From NCBI RefSeq assembly GCF_000959525.1, contig NZ_CP009832.1, positions 1,116,001-1,180,000 of the forward strand: a stretch of DNA of 64,000 bases. The letters are read 5' to 3'. This document shows, piece by piece, positions 30,371 to 40,098 of the stretch. The notes under the pieces are model-generated. The model saw only the letters and a program-made list of their open reading frames with translations. It had not been told where the DNA came from and ran no database searches. Source of the DNA: Burkholderia multivorans ATCC BAA-247 (GTDB lineage: Bacteria; Pseudomonadota; Gammaproteobacteria; Burkholderiales; Burkholderiaceae). Both the position numbers and the translations under genes were made by a program. The stretch's first letter is position 1; the number at the start of each line of letters is the position of its first letter.

Positions 30371-30997
30371 TCATGCTTCCTCCGCGAGTCGCGCGAGCAG
30401 CGCCTTCAGCGCGCGCGCCCGATGGCTGTGCGTATTCTTCACGGCCGGTTCGAGTTCGGCGGCCGTCGCGCCGAGCGAGGGCAGATAGAAATACGGGTCG
30501 TAGCCGAATCCGTGTTCGCCGCGCGGCGTGTCGACGATTTCGCCTTCCCAGCGGCCTTCGGCGAACAGCGGTTCGGGATCGTCCGCATGGCGCACGAGTG
30601 CGAGCACGCAGCAGTAGTACGCGCGGCGGTCGTCGATGCCGCGCAGTTGCTCGACCAGATAGGCGTTGTTCGCCGCGTCGCCCTTCTCGCGGCCCGCACG
30701 CTGCGCGTAGCGCGCCGAATAGACGCCGGGCGCGCCGCGCAGCGCGCGTACGCAGAGCCCCGAATCGTCGGCGATCGCCGGCAGCCCGGTGAGCTGCGAT
30801 GCGTGGCGTGCTTTCGTCAGCGCGTTTTCGATGAAGGTGCGAAACGGCTCCTCGGCTTCCGGCACGGCGAGCTCGCCTTGCGGCACGATTTCGATGCCGA
30901 CCGTCGAGAACAGCGCGGCGAACTCGCGCAGCTTGCCGGGATTGTTCGACGCGAGCACGATGCGCGCGAGCGGGGCGGCCATGCGATTCTCAGACAT
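30371..30997 (-). CDS. rdgB: dITP/XTP pyrophosphatase
   Basis: Removes non-canonical purine nucleoside triphosphates (dITP, XTP) from the pool. It has 208 residues of the HAM1/RdgB family: [20 protein letters not shown], then [25 protein letters not shown] and [14 protein letters not shown], which carry the metal and substrate residues. Its ATG overlaps the rph stop by 8 bp (ATGTCTGA), which indicates coupling. Confidence 0.95.
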   Translation of the reverse strand: MSENRMAAPLARIVLASNNPGKLREFAALFSTVGIEIVPQGELAVPEAEEPFRTFIENALTKARHASQLTGLPAIADDSGLCVRALRGAPGVYSARYAQRAGREKGDAANNAYLVEQLRGIDDRRAYYCCVLALVRHADDPEPLFAEGRWEGEIVDTPRGEHGFGYDPYFYLPSLGATAAELEPAVKNTHSHRARALKALLARLAEEA

Positions 30998-31730
30998 GGC
31001 GCAGGCCCAGCACGTCCTTCTGCAGCTGCACGAGCGTGCCGATGCCGCTTTGCGCGAGATCGAGCAGCGCGTCCATCTCGGCGCGCGAGAACGGCACGCC
31101 TTCGGCGGTGCCCTGGACTTCGACGAAGCCGCCCGCGCCCGTCATCACGACGTTCATGTCGGTGTCGCAGCGCGAGTCTTCCGCGTAGTCGAGGTCGAGC
31201 ACCGGCGTGCCTTCGTACACGCCGACCGAAATCGCGGCGACATGATCGACGATCGGCGAGCGTTCGAGCTTGCCCGCTGCAAGCAGCGTCGACACCGCAT
31301 CGTGCGCGGCGACGAAGGCGCCGGTGATGCTCGCGGTGCGCGTGCCGCCGTCGGCCTGGATCACGTCGCAGTCGAGGTGGATCGTGCGCGGGCCGAGCGC
31401 TTCGAGATCGAACACGGCGCGCAGTGCGCGGCCGATCAGGCGCTGAATTTCCTGCGTGCGGCCGGTTTGCTTGCCGCGGGCGGCCTCGCGATCGCTGCGC
31501 GTGTGCGTCGCGCGCGGCAGCATGCCGTATTCGGCGGTGAGCCAGCCCTGTCCGCGCTCGCGCAGGAATTCGGGCACGCGCTCGGCGACGCTCGCCGTGC
31601 AGATCACCTTCGTGTCGCCGAATTCGACGAGCACGGAGCCTTCCGCGTGCTTCGTGTAGTGGCGGGTGAGCGCGACCTTGCGCAGTTCGTCTGCGCGGCG
31701 GCCGCTCGGGCGGGAAAGGGAGGACGTCAT
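30990..31730 (-). CDS. rph: Ribonuclease PH
   Basis: Phosphorolytic exonuclease that trims tRNA 3' ends. It has 246 residues from the ATG at 31730 ([31 protein letters not shown]). The phosphate-binding and catalytic segments [17 protein letters not shown] and [18 protein letters not shown] are complete, and the C-terminus is full length, unlike some E. coli strains in which rph is frameshifted. It is the first gene of rph-rdgB-hemW, divergent from yicC. Confidence 0.95.
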   Translation of the reverse strand: MTSSLSRPSGRRADELRKVALTRHYTKHAEGSVLVEFGDTKVICTASVAERVPEFLRERGQGWLTAEYGMLPRATHTRSDREAARGKQTGRTQEIQRLIGRALRAVFDLEALGPRTIHLDCDVIQADGGTRTASITGAFVAAHDAVSTLLAAGKLERSPIVDHVAAISVGVYEGTPVLDLDYAEDSRCDTDMNVVMTGAGGFVEVQGTAEGVPFSRAEMDALLDLAQSGIGTLVQLQKDVLGLRHV

Positions 31731-31904
31731 GAGCGAATCGTGAGGAGGAAGAGGAAACCCCGATTTTAGCGCCGAACGGCGGGCTTGCCCGGCGGGGTCG
31801 TCCGCAAAAATGGGATAATGCGCGCTTCCCGCCCCGCGCTTCGGAACGCGCCGGGCGCCTCGACATATCCCGCCCGCAAGGGCACCCAGACGGCGAGACG
31901 AACC

Positions 31905-33519
<1,615 letters not shown>

Positions 33520-33577
33520 CGCGGGGCATGAGGGACATAAGGTAGAATAAGGACTATATTCAGAAGGAATTACCAAC

Positions 33578-33781
33578 ATGGCTCGCATTACTGTCGAAGA
33601 CTGCCTGAAGCAAATCCCGAACCGCTTCGAACTGGCGCTCGCCGCCACCTATCGCGCGCGGCAGCTCGCGCAAGGCCATACGCCGAAGATCGAAAGCCGC
33701 GACAAGCCGACCGTCGTCGCGCTGCGCGAGATCGCGGCCGGCCAGGTCGGCCTCGAGATGTTGAAGAAGGTGCCGGTGTAA
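33578..33781 (+). CDS. rpoZ: RNA polymerase omega subunit
   Basis: Assembly subunit of RNA polymerase that binds the beta' subunit and forms part of a ppGpp site. It has 67 residues: [21 protein letters not shown], then the conserved [16 protein letters not shown] and [16 protein letters not shown]. It sits 63 bp upstream of the (p)ppGpp synthetase/hydrolase. Confidence 0.96.
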   Translation: MARITVEDCLKQIPNRFELALAATYRARQLAQGHTPKIESRDKPTVVALREIAAGQVGLEMLKKVPV

Positions 33782-33844
33782 CGCGCACCCGGCCCGTTTC
33801 AGCCATGTAATTCACGCGCGCAACGACTCGACCAGGAGGCGAAT

Positions 33845-36211
33845 ATGAGCACCACCCCATCGTCCGCCTCCGCGGATGCGATCACCGAAGACACGGTCCG
33901 GTCGCCAGCGCGCCAGTACATCGACGCGGTCCTCGAACAGTCCTTCCGGCATCTGTTCGGGCCGACCGCCACTCCGGAGCAGCCGCGCAAGCACGGCGTC
34001 GTTTCGATTGCGAATCTGACGGCCGCGCTTGCCGAGTATCTCGGTCCGGACGAAATCAAAGAGGTGAAGGCGGCGTTCCATTTCAGCGACGAAGCCCACC
34101 TCGGTCAATATCGCCAGAGCGGCGAACCCTACATCACCCATCCTGTCGCCGTCGCCGAAATCTGTGCGGGCTGGAAGCTCGACGCGCAGGCGATCATGGC
34201 GGCGCTGCTGCACGACGTGATGGAAGACCAGGGCGTCACGAAGAGCGAGCTCGCCGAGCGCTTCGGCCCGAAGGTCGCCGAGCTCGTCGACGGCCTGTCG
34301 AAACTCGACAAGATGGAATTCCGCAGTCGCGAGGAAGCGCAGGCGGAAAACTTCCGCAAGATGCTGCTCGCGATGGCGCGCGACGTGCGCGTGATCCTCG
34401 TGAAGCTCGCCGACCGCCTGCACAATATGCGCACGCTCGGCGCGGTGCCGATGGAAAAGCGTCGCCGCGTCGCGCGCGAAACGCTCGACATCTATGCGCC
34501 GATCGCGCACCGGCTCGGCTTGAACAACACGTATCGCGAGCTGCAGGACATGAGCTTCGCGAACTTCAATCCGCATCGCTACGCGACGCTCGAGAAGGCC
34601 GTGAAGGCCGCGCGCGGCAATCGCCGCGAAGTGATCGGCAAGATTCTCGAGGCCGCGCAGCGCGCGATGGCCGACGCGAAGCTCGACGCCGAGATCACCG
34701 GGCGCGAAAAGACGATCTACAGCATCTACCGCAAGATGCGCGACAAGCAGCTGTCGTTCTCGCAGGTGCTCGACGTGTACGGCTTTCGCGTCGTCGTCGA
34801 CAGCCCGCTCGACTGCTACACGTGCATCGGCGCGCTGCATGCGCTCTACAAGCCCGTACCCGGCAAGTTCAAGGACTACATCGCAATCCCGAAGATCAAC
34901 GGCTATCAGTCGCTGCACACGACGCTCGTCGGGCCGTTCGGCGCGCCGATCGAATTCCAGGTGCGCACGCGCAAGATGCACGAGATCGCGGAAGCCGGCG
35001 TGGCCGCGCACTGGCTCTACAAGAACGGCGGCGCGGATCTGAACGACGTGCAGAAACGCGCGCATCAGTGGCTGAAATCGCTGCTCGACATCCAGAGCGA
35101 AGCCGGCGATTCGAGCGAATTCCTCGAGCACGTGAAGATCGACCTGTTCCCGGACGCGGTCTACGTGTTCACGCCGAAGTCGAAGATCATGGCGCTGCCG
35201 CGCGGCGCGACCGCGCTCGACTTCGCGTATTCGATCCACAGCGATCTGGGCAACCAGTGCGTCGCCGTGAAGATCAACAACGAACTGCTGCCGCTGCGCA
35301 CCGAGCTGAAGAGCGGCGACATCGTCGAGGTCATTACCGCGCCGTATTCGAAGCCGAACCCGGCGTGGCTCGGCTTCGTGCGCACCGGCAAGGCGCGTTC
35401 GGCGATTCGTCACTATCTGAAGACGATGCGGCTGAACGAGTCGGTGCAGCTCGGCGAGCGGCTCGTCGACCAGAGCCTGAAGGGCTACGGCCTATCGCTG
35501 GCCGACGTCGCGCCCGAGGTGTGGGAAAAGCTCGTGCAGTGGACGGGCAACAAGAGTCGTCAGGAAATCTTCGCCGACATCGGCCTCGGCCGCCGCGTCG
35601 CGGCGGTGATGGCCAAGCGCATCGAGGTGCTGATGAGCGGCCGCGACGCGGACGACGATCTGCCGAAGGGCGAGCGCCACGTCGTGCAGCACGCGCCGCC
35701 GGTCGTGATCACCGGCACGGAAGGGATGTCGGTGCAGTTGTCCGCGTGCTGCCGGCCAATCCCGGGCGACGCGATCATGGGCTATATCGGCATCGGCCTC
35801 GGGATGGCGATCCATACGACCGACTGCCGCGTGGCGCAGCGCATCCATCGTCGCGATCCGGGGCGCTGGATCGACGTCGAATGGGCGCCGCAGCCGGGCC
35901 GGCTGTTCGACGTCGCGGTGAAGGCGCTCGTGAAGAACACGAAGGGCATCTTCGCGCGCGTGGCGGCCGACATCACGTCGGCCGACGCGAACATCGTGCA
36001 CATCGCGATGGACGAGGATCTCACGCACGAATCGACGGTGCTGCGCTTCGTGATCCAGGTCAGCGACCGCGTGCATCTGGCAAACGTGATGCGCCGCGTG
36101 CGCACGAATCCGGACGTCATGCGCATCATGCGCGAGCGCTCGACCGACGACGGCACGCATGCGCGCCACGACGGCGGAATGCGCATCGAGCGCGAGCGGC
36201 AGGATTACTGA
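33845..36211 (+). CDS. spoT: Bifunctional (p)ppGpp synthetase/hydrolase SpoT
   Basis: Controls the stringent response by making and degrading (p)ppGpp. It has 788 residues. The HD hydrolase domain contains AALLHDVMED (near 120), and the synthetase domain has GREKTIYSIYRKMRDK (near 286) and YGFRVVVDS. A TGS domain (VYVFTPKSKIMALPRGATALDFAYSIH) and a C-terminal ACT domain follow. The HD motif is intact, so it should be bifunctional rather than a RelA with a dead hydrolase domain; the N-terminus is about 70 residues longer than in E. coli SpoT. A clear terminator follows. Confidence 0.95.
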   Translation: MSTTPSSASADAITEDTVRSPARQYIDAVLEQSFRHLFGPTATPEQPRKHGVVSIANLTAALAEYLGPDEIKEVKAAFHFSDEAHLGQYRQSGEPYITHPVAVAEICAGWKLDAQAIMAALLHDVMEDQGVTKSELAERFGPKVAELVDGLSKLDKMEFRSREEAQAENFRKMLLAMARDVRVILVKLADRLHNMRTLGAVPMEKRRRVARETLDIYAPIAHRLGLNNTYRELQDMSFANFNPHRYATLEKAVKAARGNRREVIGKILEAAQRAMADAKLDAEITGREKTIYSIYRKMRDKQLSFSQVLDVYGFRVVVDSPLDCYTCIGALHALYKPVPGKFKDYIAIPKINGYQSLHTTLVGPFGAPIEFQVRTRKMHEIAEAGVAAHWLYKNGGADLNDVQKRAHQWLKSLLDIQSEAGDSSEFLEHVKIDLFPDAVYVFTPKSKIMALPRGATALDFAYSIHSDLGNQCVAVKINNELLPLRTELKSGDIVEVITAPYSKPNPAWLGFVRTGKARSAIRHYLKTMRLNESVQLGERLVDQSLKGYGLSLADVAPEVWEKLVQWTGNKSRQEIFADIGLGRRVAAVMAKRIEVLMSGRDADDDLPKGERHVVQHAPPVVITGTEGMSVQLSACCRPIPGDAIMGYIGIGLGMAIHTTDCRVAQRIHRRDPGRWIDVEWAPQPGRLFDVAVKALVKNTKGIFARVAADITSADANIVHIAMDEDLTHESTVLRFVIQVSDRVHLANVMRRVRTNPDVMRIMRERSTDDGTHARHDGGMRIERERQDY

Positions 36212-36233
36212 CCTGGGATGAATCCAATGACGA

Positions 36234-36259
36234 AACGGCGGCCGCGGGCCGCCGTTTTT
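36234..36259 (+). terminator. Terminator of spoT
   Basis: AACGGCGGCC/GGCCGCCGTT stem with loop GCG and a following T-run, 23 bp after the spoT stop. Confidence 0.85.
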
Positions 36260-36314
36260 GTACGTGGGTTCGACAGGGAGGGGAGGCGCCACGCGCGCGG
36301 AACGAGCGGGCAAG

Positions 36315-36342
36315 AAAAAAGGGCCTTCCCGAAGGAAGGCCC
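36315..36342 (-). terminator. Terminator of the tRNA-Arg array
   Basis: Read on the - strand: a 9-bp stem GGGCCTTCC/GGAAGGCCC with loop TTCG and six T, 9 bp beyond the third tRNA-Arg. Confidence 0.9.
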
Positions 36343-36350
36343 TGATGAGG

Positions 36351-36427
36351 TGGCGCGGCTGGCAGGATTCGAACCCACGACCCCTTGGTTCGTAGCCAAG
36401 TACTCTATCCAACTGAGCTACAGCCGC
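36351..36427 (-). tRNA. tRNA-Arg(ACG), promoter-distal copy
   Basis: On the - strand the acceptor GCGGCTG/CAGCCGC pairs fully. The anticodon stem CTTGG/CCAAG holds loop CTACGAA, giving anticodon ACG. The T-loop is TTCGAAT and CCA is encoded. Decoding of CGC and CGA needs adenosine deamination of the wobble base by TadA. Confidence 0.97.
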
Positions 36428-36486
36428 ACGCAAAGCGGTACTACTTCAACTGTCGGAGCCTTCTGCGATGGGAAGGCCCCCGAAAA

Positions 36487-36563
36487 TGGCGCGGCTGGCA
36501 GGATTCGAACCCACGACCCCTTGGTTCGTAGCCAAGTACTCTATCCAACTGAGCTACAGCCGC
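36487..36563 (-). tRNA. tRNA-Arg(ACG), middle copy
   Basis: Identical in sequence to the copies on either side, with the same ACG anticodon, acceptor stem and encoded CCA. The flanking spacers are also alike. Confidence 0.97.
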
Positions 36564-36624
36564 ACGCAAAACGCTACTACATCGAACTGAAAGGGCCTTC
36601 GGTTTGGAAGGCCCTCGAAAAAGG

Positions 36625-36701
36625 TGGCGCGGCTGGCAGGATTCGAACCCACGACCCCTTGGTTCGTAGCCAAGTACTCTATCCAACTGAGCTACAGCCG
36701 C
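36625..36701 (-). tRNA. tRNA-Arg(ACG), promoter-proximal copy
   Basis: First of the three copies after the promoter at 36715-36743; identical tRNA sequence and CCA end. Confidence 0.97.
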
Positions 36702-36714
36702 ACGCAGAAGAGGG

Positions 36715-36743
36715 ATTATAGCAGGGTTATATAAAAAGGGAAG
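36715..36743 (-). promoter_or_regulatory. Promoter of the tRNA-Arg array
   Basis: A perfect TATAAT (36720-36715) stands 13 bp from the first tRNA. The sequence at the -35 distance, CTTCCC (36743-36738, 17-bp spacer), is a poor match. Confidence 0.6.
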
Positions 36744-36832
36744 CCTTATTCGCAAATTGAGGGGCGCGACCGCGCTACGACGCCCTTCGTGTACCCTTGA
36801 CGCATCTGTCAACCGCAATTCGAATCTGCATC

Positions 36833-37396
36833 ATGAACAAGGCGTTTGTCAAAGAGTCCGACGGCGACGACGACGATCTCGACCAGGCCCAGACCGCCAT
36901 TCCGGCGGGCGCGAAGAACTACATCACGCCGGCCGGCCACAAGCGGCTGAAGGACGAGCTGCTGAACCTGATCGACGTCGAGCGGCCGGAAGTCGTGCGG
37001 CTCGTGTCGTGGGCCGCATCGAACGGCGATCGCTCGGAGAACGGTGACTACATCTACGGCAAGCGGCGGCTGCGCGAGATCGACCGCCGTATCCGTTTCC
37101 TCACCAAGCGGCTCGATCTCGCCGAAGTCGTCGACGCCAGCCGGCAGGAAAACGTCGATCAGGTGTTCTTTGGCGCGACCGTCGATTACGCCACGCCGGA
37201 CGGCGAAGAACACACGATCACGATCGTCGGCATCGACGAGGTCGATCTGGATCGCGGCTGCGTGAGCTGGATCTCGCCGGTCGCACGCGCATTGATCAAG
37301 GCGCGGATCGGCGACACCGTCACGCTGATGACGCCGGCCGGCCCGCAGCCGATCGACGTGCTCGACGTCCGCTATCCGGCGCGCGGCGACGCGTAG
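36833..37396 (+). CDS. greB: Transcription elongation factor GreB
   Basis: Rescues backtracked RNA polymerase by stimulating transcript cleavage. It has 187 residues, longer than GreA (about 158). An acidic N-terminal stretch (ESDGDDDDLDQ) precedes the coiled-coil: ITPAGHKRLKDELLNLIDVERPEV, then NGDRSENGDYIYGKRRLREIDRRI, whose acidic tip residues reach the active site. The C-terminal FKBP-like domain follows. The ATG at 36833 is chosen over an upstream in-frame ATG lacking a ribosome site. Confidence 0.93.
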   Translation: MNKAFVKESDGDDDDLDQAQTAIPAGAKNYITPAGHKRLKDELLNLIDVERPEVVRLVSWAASNGDRSENGDYIYGKRRLREIDRRIRFLTKRLDLAEVVDASRQENVDQVFFGATVDYATPDGEEHTITIVGIDEVDLDRGCVSWISPVARALIKARIGDTVTLMTPAGPQPIDVLDVRYPARGDA

Positions 37397-37438
37397 GCGT
37401 GTAGACGCATAGAGGCGACCGCACACCGCCGCAACGAC

Positions 37439-37460
37439 AAAGCGCCCCGATCGGGGCGCT
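37439..37460. terminator. Bidirectional terminator-like palindrome between greB and the porin gene
   Basis: A 22-bp perfect palindrome with arms AAGCGCCCCGA and TCGGGGCGCTT lies between two convergent genes. T-runs on each side are only two bases, so it is a moderate terminator. Confidence 0.6.
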
Positions 37461-37501
37461 TCGTCATTCGAATGCCGGCCGGCGAGCCGCGCGGCCGTCG
37501 C

Positions 37502-38641
37502 TCAAAAGCGGTGACGCATGCCGGCCGTCACCGCGATCTGCTTGTTGGTCGACGACGCGACGCCGAGGCCGTTGATGTTCGCGCCGACCGCGAGTCCGTC
37601 CCCGTTCACGCGCTGGTATTCGCCCTGCAGATACAGGTCGGTGCGCTTCGACAGCGCGTAGTCGGCCTGCAGGTTGAACTGGTGCCAGCTCGGCTTCTGT
37701 CCTTCCATGCGGCCGTCGGTGTACGTATAGGAGCCTGCGAGCGAGAACGCCGGCGTCAATGCATAGCGCGCGTTCAGTTCGTAGTTGTTGAAGCGCGTGT
37801 CGCCCGTCAGCGGGATGCCGCCCGACACGCCCGATTGCCCGGCGCTGATGCCGGCCGAATCGGTGAGGCGCGTCTGCGTGAACACGAAGCCCGCGGTTGC
37901 CGGGCCGAACGCGTAGTTGAGGCCGGCGCCCCAGGTGCGCTGCCGGCTCGCCGCGAACGTCCAGTCGCCGGCCACCGCGCCGGGATCGCTAGCCGCGAGC
38001 GCGAGCGAGTTGATATTGTTGTTCAGCTGCATGTAGGCGGCGGCGACGTTGAAGCCCATGAAGCTGTACGACGCGCCGACGCTGTACGCGCGGTTGTTCG
38101 AGAAATCGGTCGAATTCGAGAAGCCGTAGAGCGCGCCGAACTTCAGTCCGCCGAAGTCCGCGCTTTGATACTTGACCGCGTTGCTGATCCGGAACGAGTT
38201 GTTCAGGTTGTCGTTGTCGAACGGGTGCGCGAACTGCGTGCCGCCGTACTGCGTGCCCGTCAGCGACAGCGGGCCGAGGAAGTCGACGACGCTGTCGTAC
38301 TGGCGACCGAGCGTCAGCGAGCCGAACCCGCTATGCGCGAGGCCGACGAATGCCTGGCGGCCGAATTCGCGGCCGTTCTGCTTCAGCGTGCCGTTGTTGA
38401 TCCCGAAGCCGTTCTCCAGCGTGAAGATCGCTTTCAATCCGCCGCCGAGGTCCTCGGTGCCGCGCAGCCCCCAGCGGCTGCCGTTGATCGAGCCGCTCGT
38501 TTCCTGCCATGCGCTGTGGCCGCCCTGGTTGTTCGTATACGTGATGCCGGCGTCGATCAGGCCGTAGAGCGTGACGCTGCTTTGCGCGTGCGCGGCCGCG
38601 CACGCGCCGGACAGGGCGGCGAAGATCAGGGTCTTTTTCAT
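37502..38641 (-). CDS. Gram-negative porin (OmpC/PorB-like)
   Basis: Trimeric 16-strand outer-membrane porin for small hydrophilic solutes. It has 379 residues: signal peptide MKKTLIFAALSGACAAAHA, then QSSVTLYGLIDAGITYTNN, the conserved first strand of Burkholderia porins, and GSRWGLRGTEDLGGGLKAIF. The last residue is Phe (TAGMRHRF), the usual outer-membrane insertion signal. The start ATG at 38641 is fixed by the signal peptide. Burkholderia genomes hold many paralogues; which substrate this one prefers is not visible. Confidence 0.93.
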   Translation of the reverse strand: MKKTLIFAALSGACAAAHAQSSVTLYGLIDAGITYTNNQGGHSAWQETSGSINGSRWGLRGTEDLGGGLKAIFTLENGFGINNGTLKQNGREFGRQAFVGLAHSGFGSLTLGRQYDSVVDFLGPLSLTGTQYGGTQFAHPFDNDNLNNSFRISNAVKYQSADFGGLKFGALYGFSNSTDFSNNRAYSVGASYSFMGFNVAAAYMQLNNNINSLALAASDPGAVAGDWTFAASRQRTWGAGLNYAFGPATAGFVFTQTRLTDSAGISAGQSGVSGGIPLTGDTRFNNYELNARYALTPAFSLAGSYTYTDGRMEGQKPSWHQFNLQADYALSKRTDLYLQGEYQRVNGDGLAVGANINGLGVASSTNKQIAVTAGMRHRF

Positions 38642-38980
38642 GGAATGCTGTCTCCAGACACGATGATGTCGATCGGACCTGTTGCCGGGCGCGACGGAGT
38701 CGGGCGGCATCGTCGGAAATCCACTTGAAGTGTAAGGAGCGTGCCGCAAGCGGACGAAAACCGCTTCCGGCAATACTGTATTTTGAATTTGGAAATGATC
38801 GGCGTGGATTGAAAACCCTATTTCGATCAAGGGGTTACAATCGTCGATCGAGCGGGTCGAAGCGCGGCGCGCGCCCGCCGTGCGTTGCGCGACGGCGACA
38901 CGCGCCCTCTAGCCGCCCGCGGCCGCTATAGCGCGATTATTGACACATCGGCAATAGAGGTTTGTGCGGGCCATGGCTAA
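38642..38980. other. Upstream region of the porin gene
   Basis: A gap of 478 bp runs from the porin to the 88-residue gene; its right part holds the sRNA candidate. This left part includes TTGACA at 38940-38945 on the + strand with no -10 at proper spacing. It must contain the porin promoter on the - strand, which I cannot place. Confidence 0.35.
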
Positions 38981-39011
38981 TGTAAGGATGTTATCTCGCT
39001 ATACTGCGGTT

Positions 39012-39095
39012 TCTGCTTTCCGAAGCAGACTTTTTCGTTGACGGAAAAGATCTCCAAACCTTTGTCGGCGCGACTTCCCAGTCGCGCTTTTTTTT
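39012..39095 (+). ncRNA. Candidate small RNA with its own terminator
   Basis: A TATACT -10 box (39000-39005) with a poor -35 box precedes a hairpin TCTGCTT/AAGCAGA with loop TCCG (39012-39029). An AU-rich single-stranded stretch with a T-run follows, then a strong intrinsic terminator GCGCGACT/AGTCGCGC plus eight T (39068-39095). No + strand gene lies upstream for the terminator to serve, since the porin is divergent. The product would be about 84 nt, the size and architecture of an Hfq-type sRNA. No known family was recognised. Confidence 0.6.
39068..39095 (+). terminator. Intrinsic terminator of the sRNA candidate
   Basis: 8-bp perfect stem GCGCGACT/AGTCGCGC, loop TCCC, then eight T. It points only on the + strand. 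Confidence 0.9.
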
Positions 39096-39119
39096 GCCCG
39101 TTTGGTCCGTCGGTTGCCC

Positions 39120-39386
39120 TTACTGCCCGTATGAGCGCCGTTTGCGCTTGCCCGCGGGGGGCGTGTCGTCGGTGTCCGCCTGCGGCGGCGTGTACGTCCA
39201 GTCTTCCATCACGTAGTGGCGCGCATCCAGCGGGGACGCCAGAAGGTTCTGCCAGTGATCGCCATGCCACGTCGGGTCGAACTCGGTGTCGCACGGCGCA
39301 GTACGGGACGTTTCAGCCAGCGCGCGGGACTTGCGGCGCACGCGCGCGAGCCGACTCGCGAAGCGCTTGATTCCGTCCAGCCACAT
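39120..39386 (-). CDS. Hypothetical protein, 88 residues
   Basis: ATG at 39386 with GAGGAGAG eight bases upstream. The protein is basic at both ends: MWLDGIKRFASRLARVRRKS, a middle with CDTEFDPTWHGDHWQNLLASPLDARHYV, and a Pro/Asp then Lys/Arg-rich tail. It has no signal peptide or membrane segment. Family unknown to me. The good ribosome site and coding-like GC pattern support it. Confidence 0.6.
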   Translation of the reverse strand: MWLDGIKRFASRLARVRRKSRALAETSRTAPCDTEFDPTWHGDHWQNLLASPLDARHYVMEDWTYTPPQADTDDTPPAGKRKRRSYGQ

Positions 39387-39628
39387 GACCCTCTCCTCAA
39401 ACTGCGTTGTCTCAGGATCGCAACATCCGGCGCGTCGTGCAACCGTAAAAACCCCGACGATTTACCGACGGGATACGTCCCCGGTAGGATTTTCACTATC
39501 CGATTAATAATGGATCCGATCCCGGTAATATTGACAGGGTTTCTGATGCGAATCAATTAATCATCAGTGATGCGGTACCGATTCCGTCTGTATTCGTTTT
39601 TCGCGTAAAGCGAACGTTAAAAATTTTC
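39387..39628. other. AT-richer gap upstream of the cold-shock gene
   Basis: Part of a 390-bp gap between the divergent 88-residue gene and cspA. It is clearly lower in G+C than coding DNA, especially 39490-39620. TTGACA at 39531-39536 lacks a good -10. I see no gene or RNA in it apart from the cspA promoter that follows. Confidence 0.4.
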
Positions 39629-39658
39629 TTGACGCGCCCGGATTGTCCCATTTATAAA
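39629..39658 (+). promoter_or_regulatory. Promoter of the cold-shock gene
   Basis: TTGACG (39629-39634), 18-bp spacer and TATAAA (39653-39658). Transcription would start near 39665 and leave a leader of about 110 nt before the ATG, as in cold-inducible csp genes whose leaders change structure with temperature. Confidence 0.7.
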
Positions 39659-39776
39659 GTGAGCACTCCGTCCTCGGGCGTAGTGCCCGGTACCGGTGCC
39701 GGCGCCCGATCGCGGGATTTCGGGAATCAGCTATAACGTAGCGATTTTTTTATCAAATTGAGTGGGGAACGAAGGT

Positions 39777-39980
39777 ATGGATACCGGTATCGTGAAATGG
39801 TTTAACGATGCTAAAGGTTTCGGCTTTATTACGTCCGACAATGGCGGCGAAGATTTGTTTGCGCACTTTTCCGAAATCCGGATGGACGGTTTCAAGACGC
39901 TGAAGGAAAACCAGCGCGTTTCGTTCGACGTGAAGGTCGGGCCGAAGGGCAAGCAGGCTGCGAACATCCAGGCGCTCTGA
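39777..39980 (+). CDS. cspA: Cold-shock protein (CspA family)
   Basis: Single-stranded nucleic acid-binding OB-fold RNA chaperone of 67 residues. RNP1 (KGFGFIT) and RNP2-like (DLFAHFSEI) motifs are present: [20 protein letters not shown], then the C-terminal [23 protein letters not shown]. The ATG at 39777 follows GAACGAAGG. It has its own promoter, a long leader and a terminator, so it is monocistronic. Confidence 0.94.
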   Translation: MDTGIVKWFNDAKGFGFITSDNGGEDLFAHFSEIRMDGFKTLKENQRVSFDVKVGPKGKQAANIQAL

Positions 39981-40006
39981 CGCGCCGCGCATGGCCGATC
40001 AAGCAG

Positions 40007-40031
40007 GCCCCCGCAATGGCGGGGGCTTTTT
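40007..40031 (+). terminator. Terminator of the cold-shock gene
   Basis: GCCCCCGC/GCGGGGGC stem with loop AATG followed by five T, 26 bp after the stop codon. Confidence 0.93.
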
Positions 40032-40098
40032 GCATCTGGGCGGCGAATCGCGCCGCGCGTGGTGCATACTCACGGCAGCACCGCTTTTCCGTCCTTTC

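Larger units (their letters stand above)
36351..36701 (-). repeat. Tandem repeat of tRNA-Arg plus spacer, three units
   Basis: The tRNAs start 136 and 138 bp apart. The spacers share the block ACGCAAA, then CTACTAC, then a stem of GGGCCTTC type, so the unit is tRNA plus hairpin spacer and arose by tandem duplication. Confidence 0.85.

Noticed and set aside
36351-36701. Regularly spaced identical repeats resembling a CRISPR array
   Set aside because: Each repeat is a full tRNA-Arg with anticodon and CCA, and the spacers are similar to each other, not unique.
38940-38968. TTGACA as a promoter of the sRNA candidate
   Set aside because: No -10 box at 16-18 bp, and the TATACT at 39000 is too far away.
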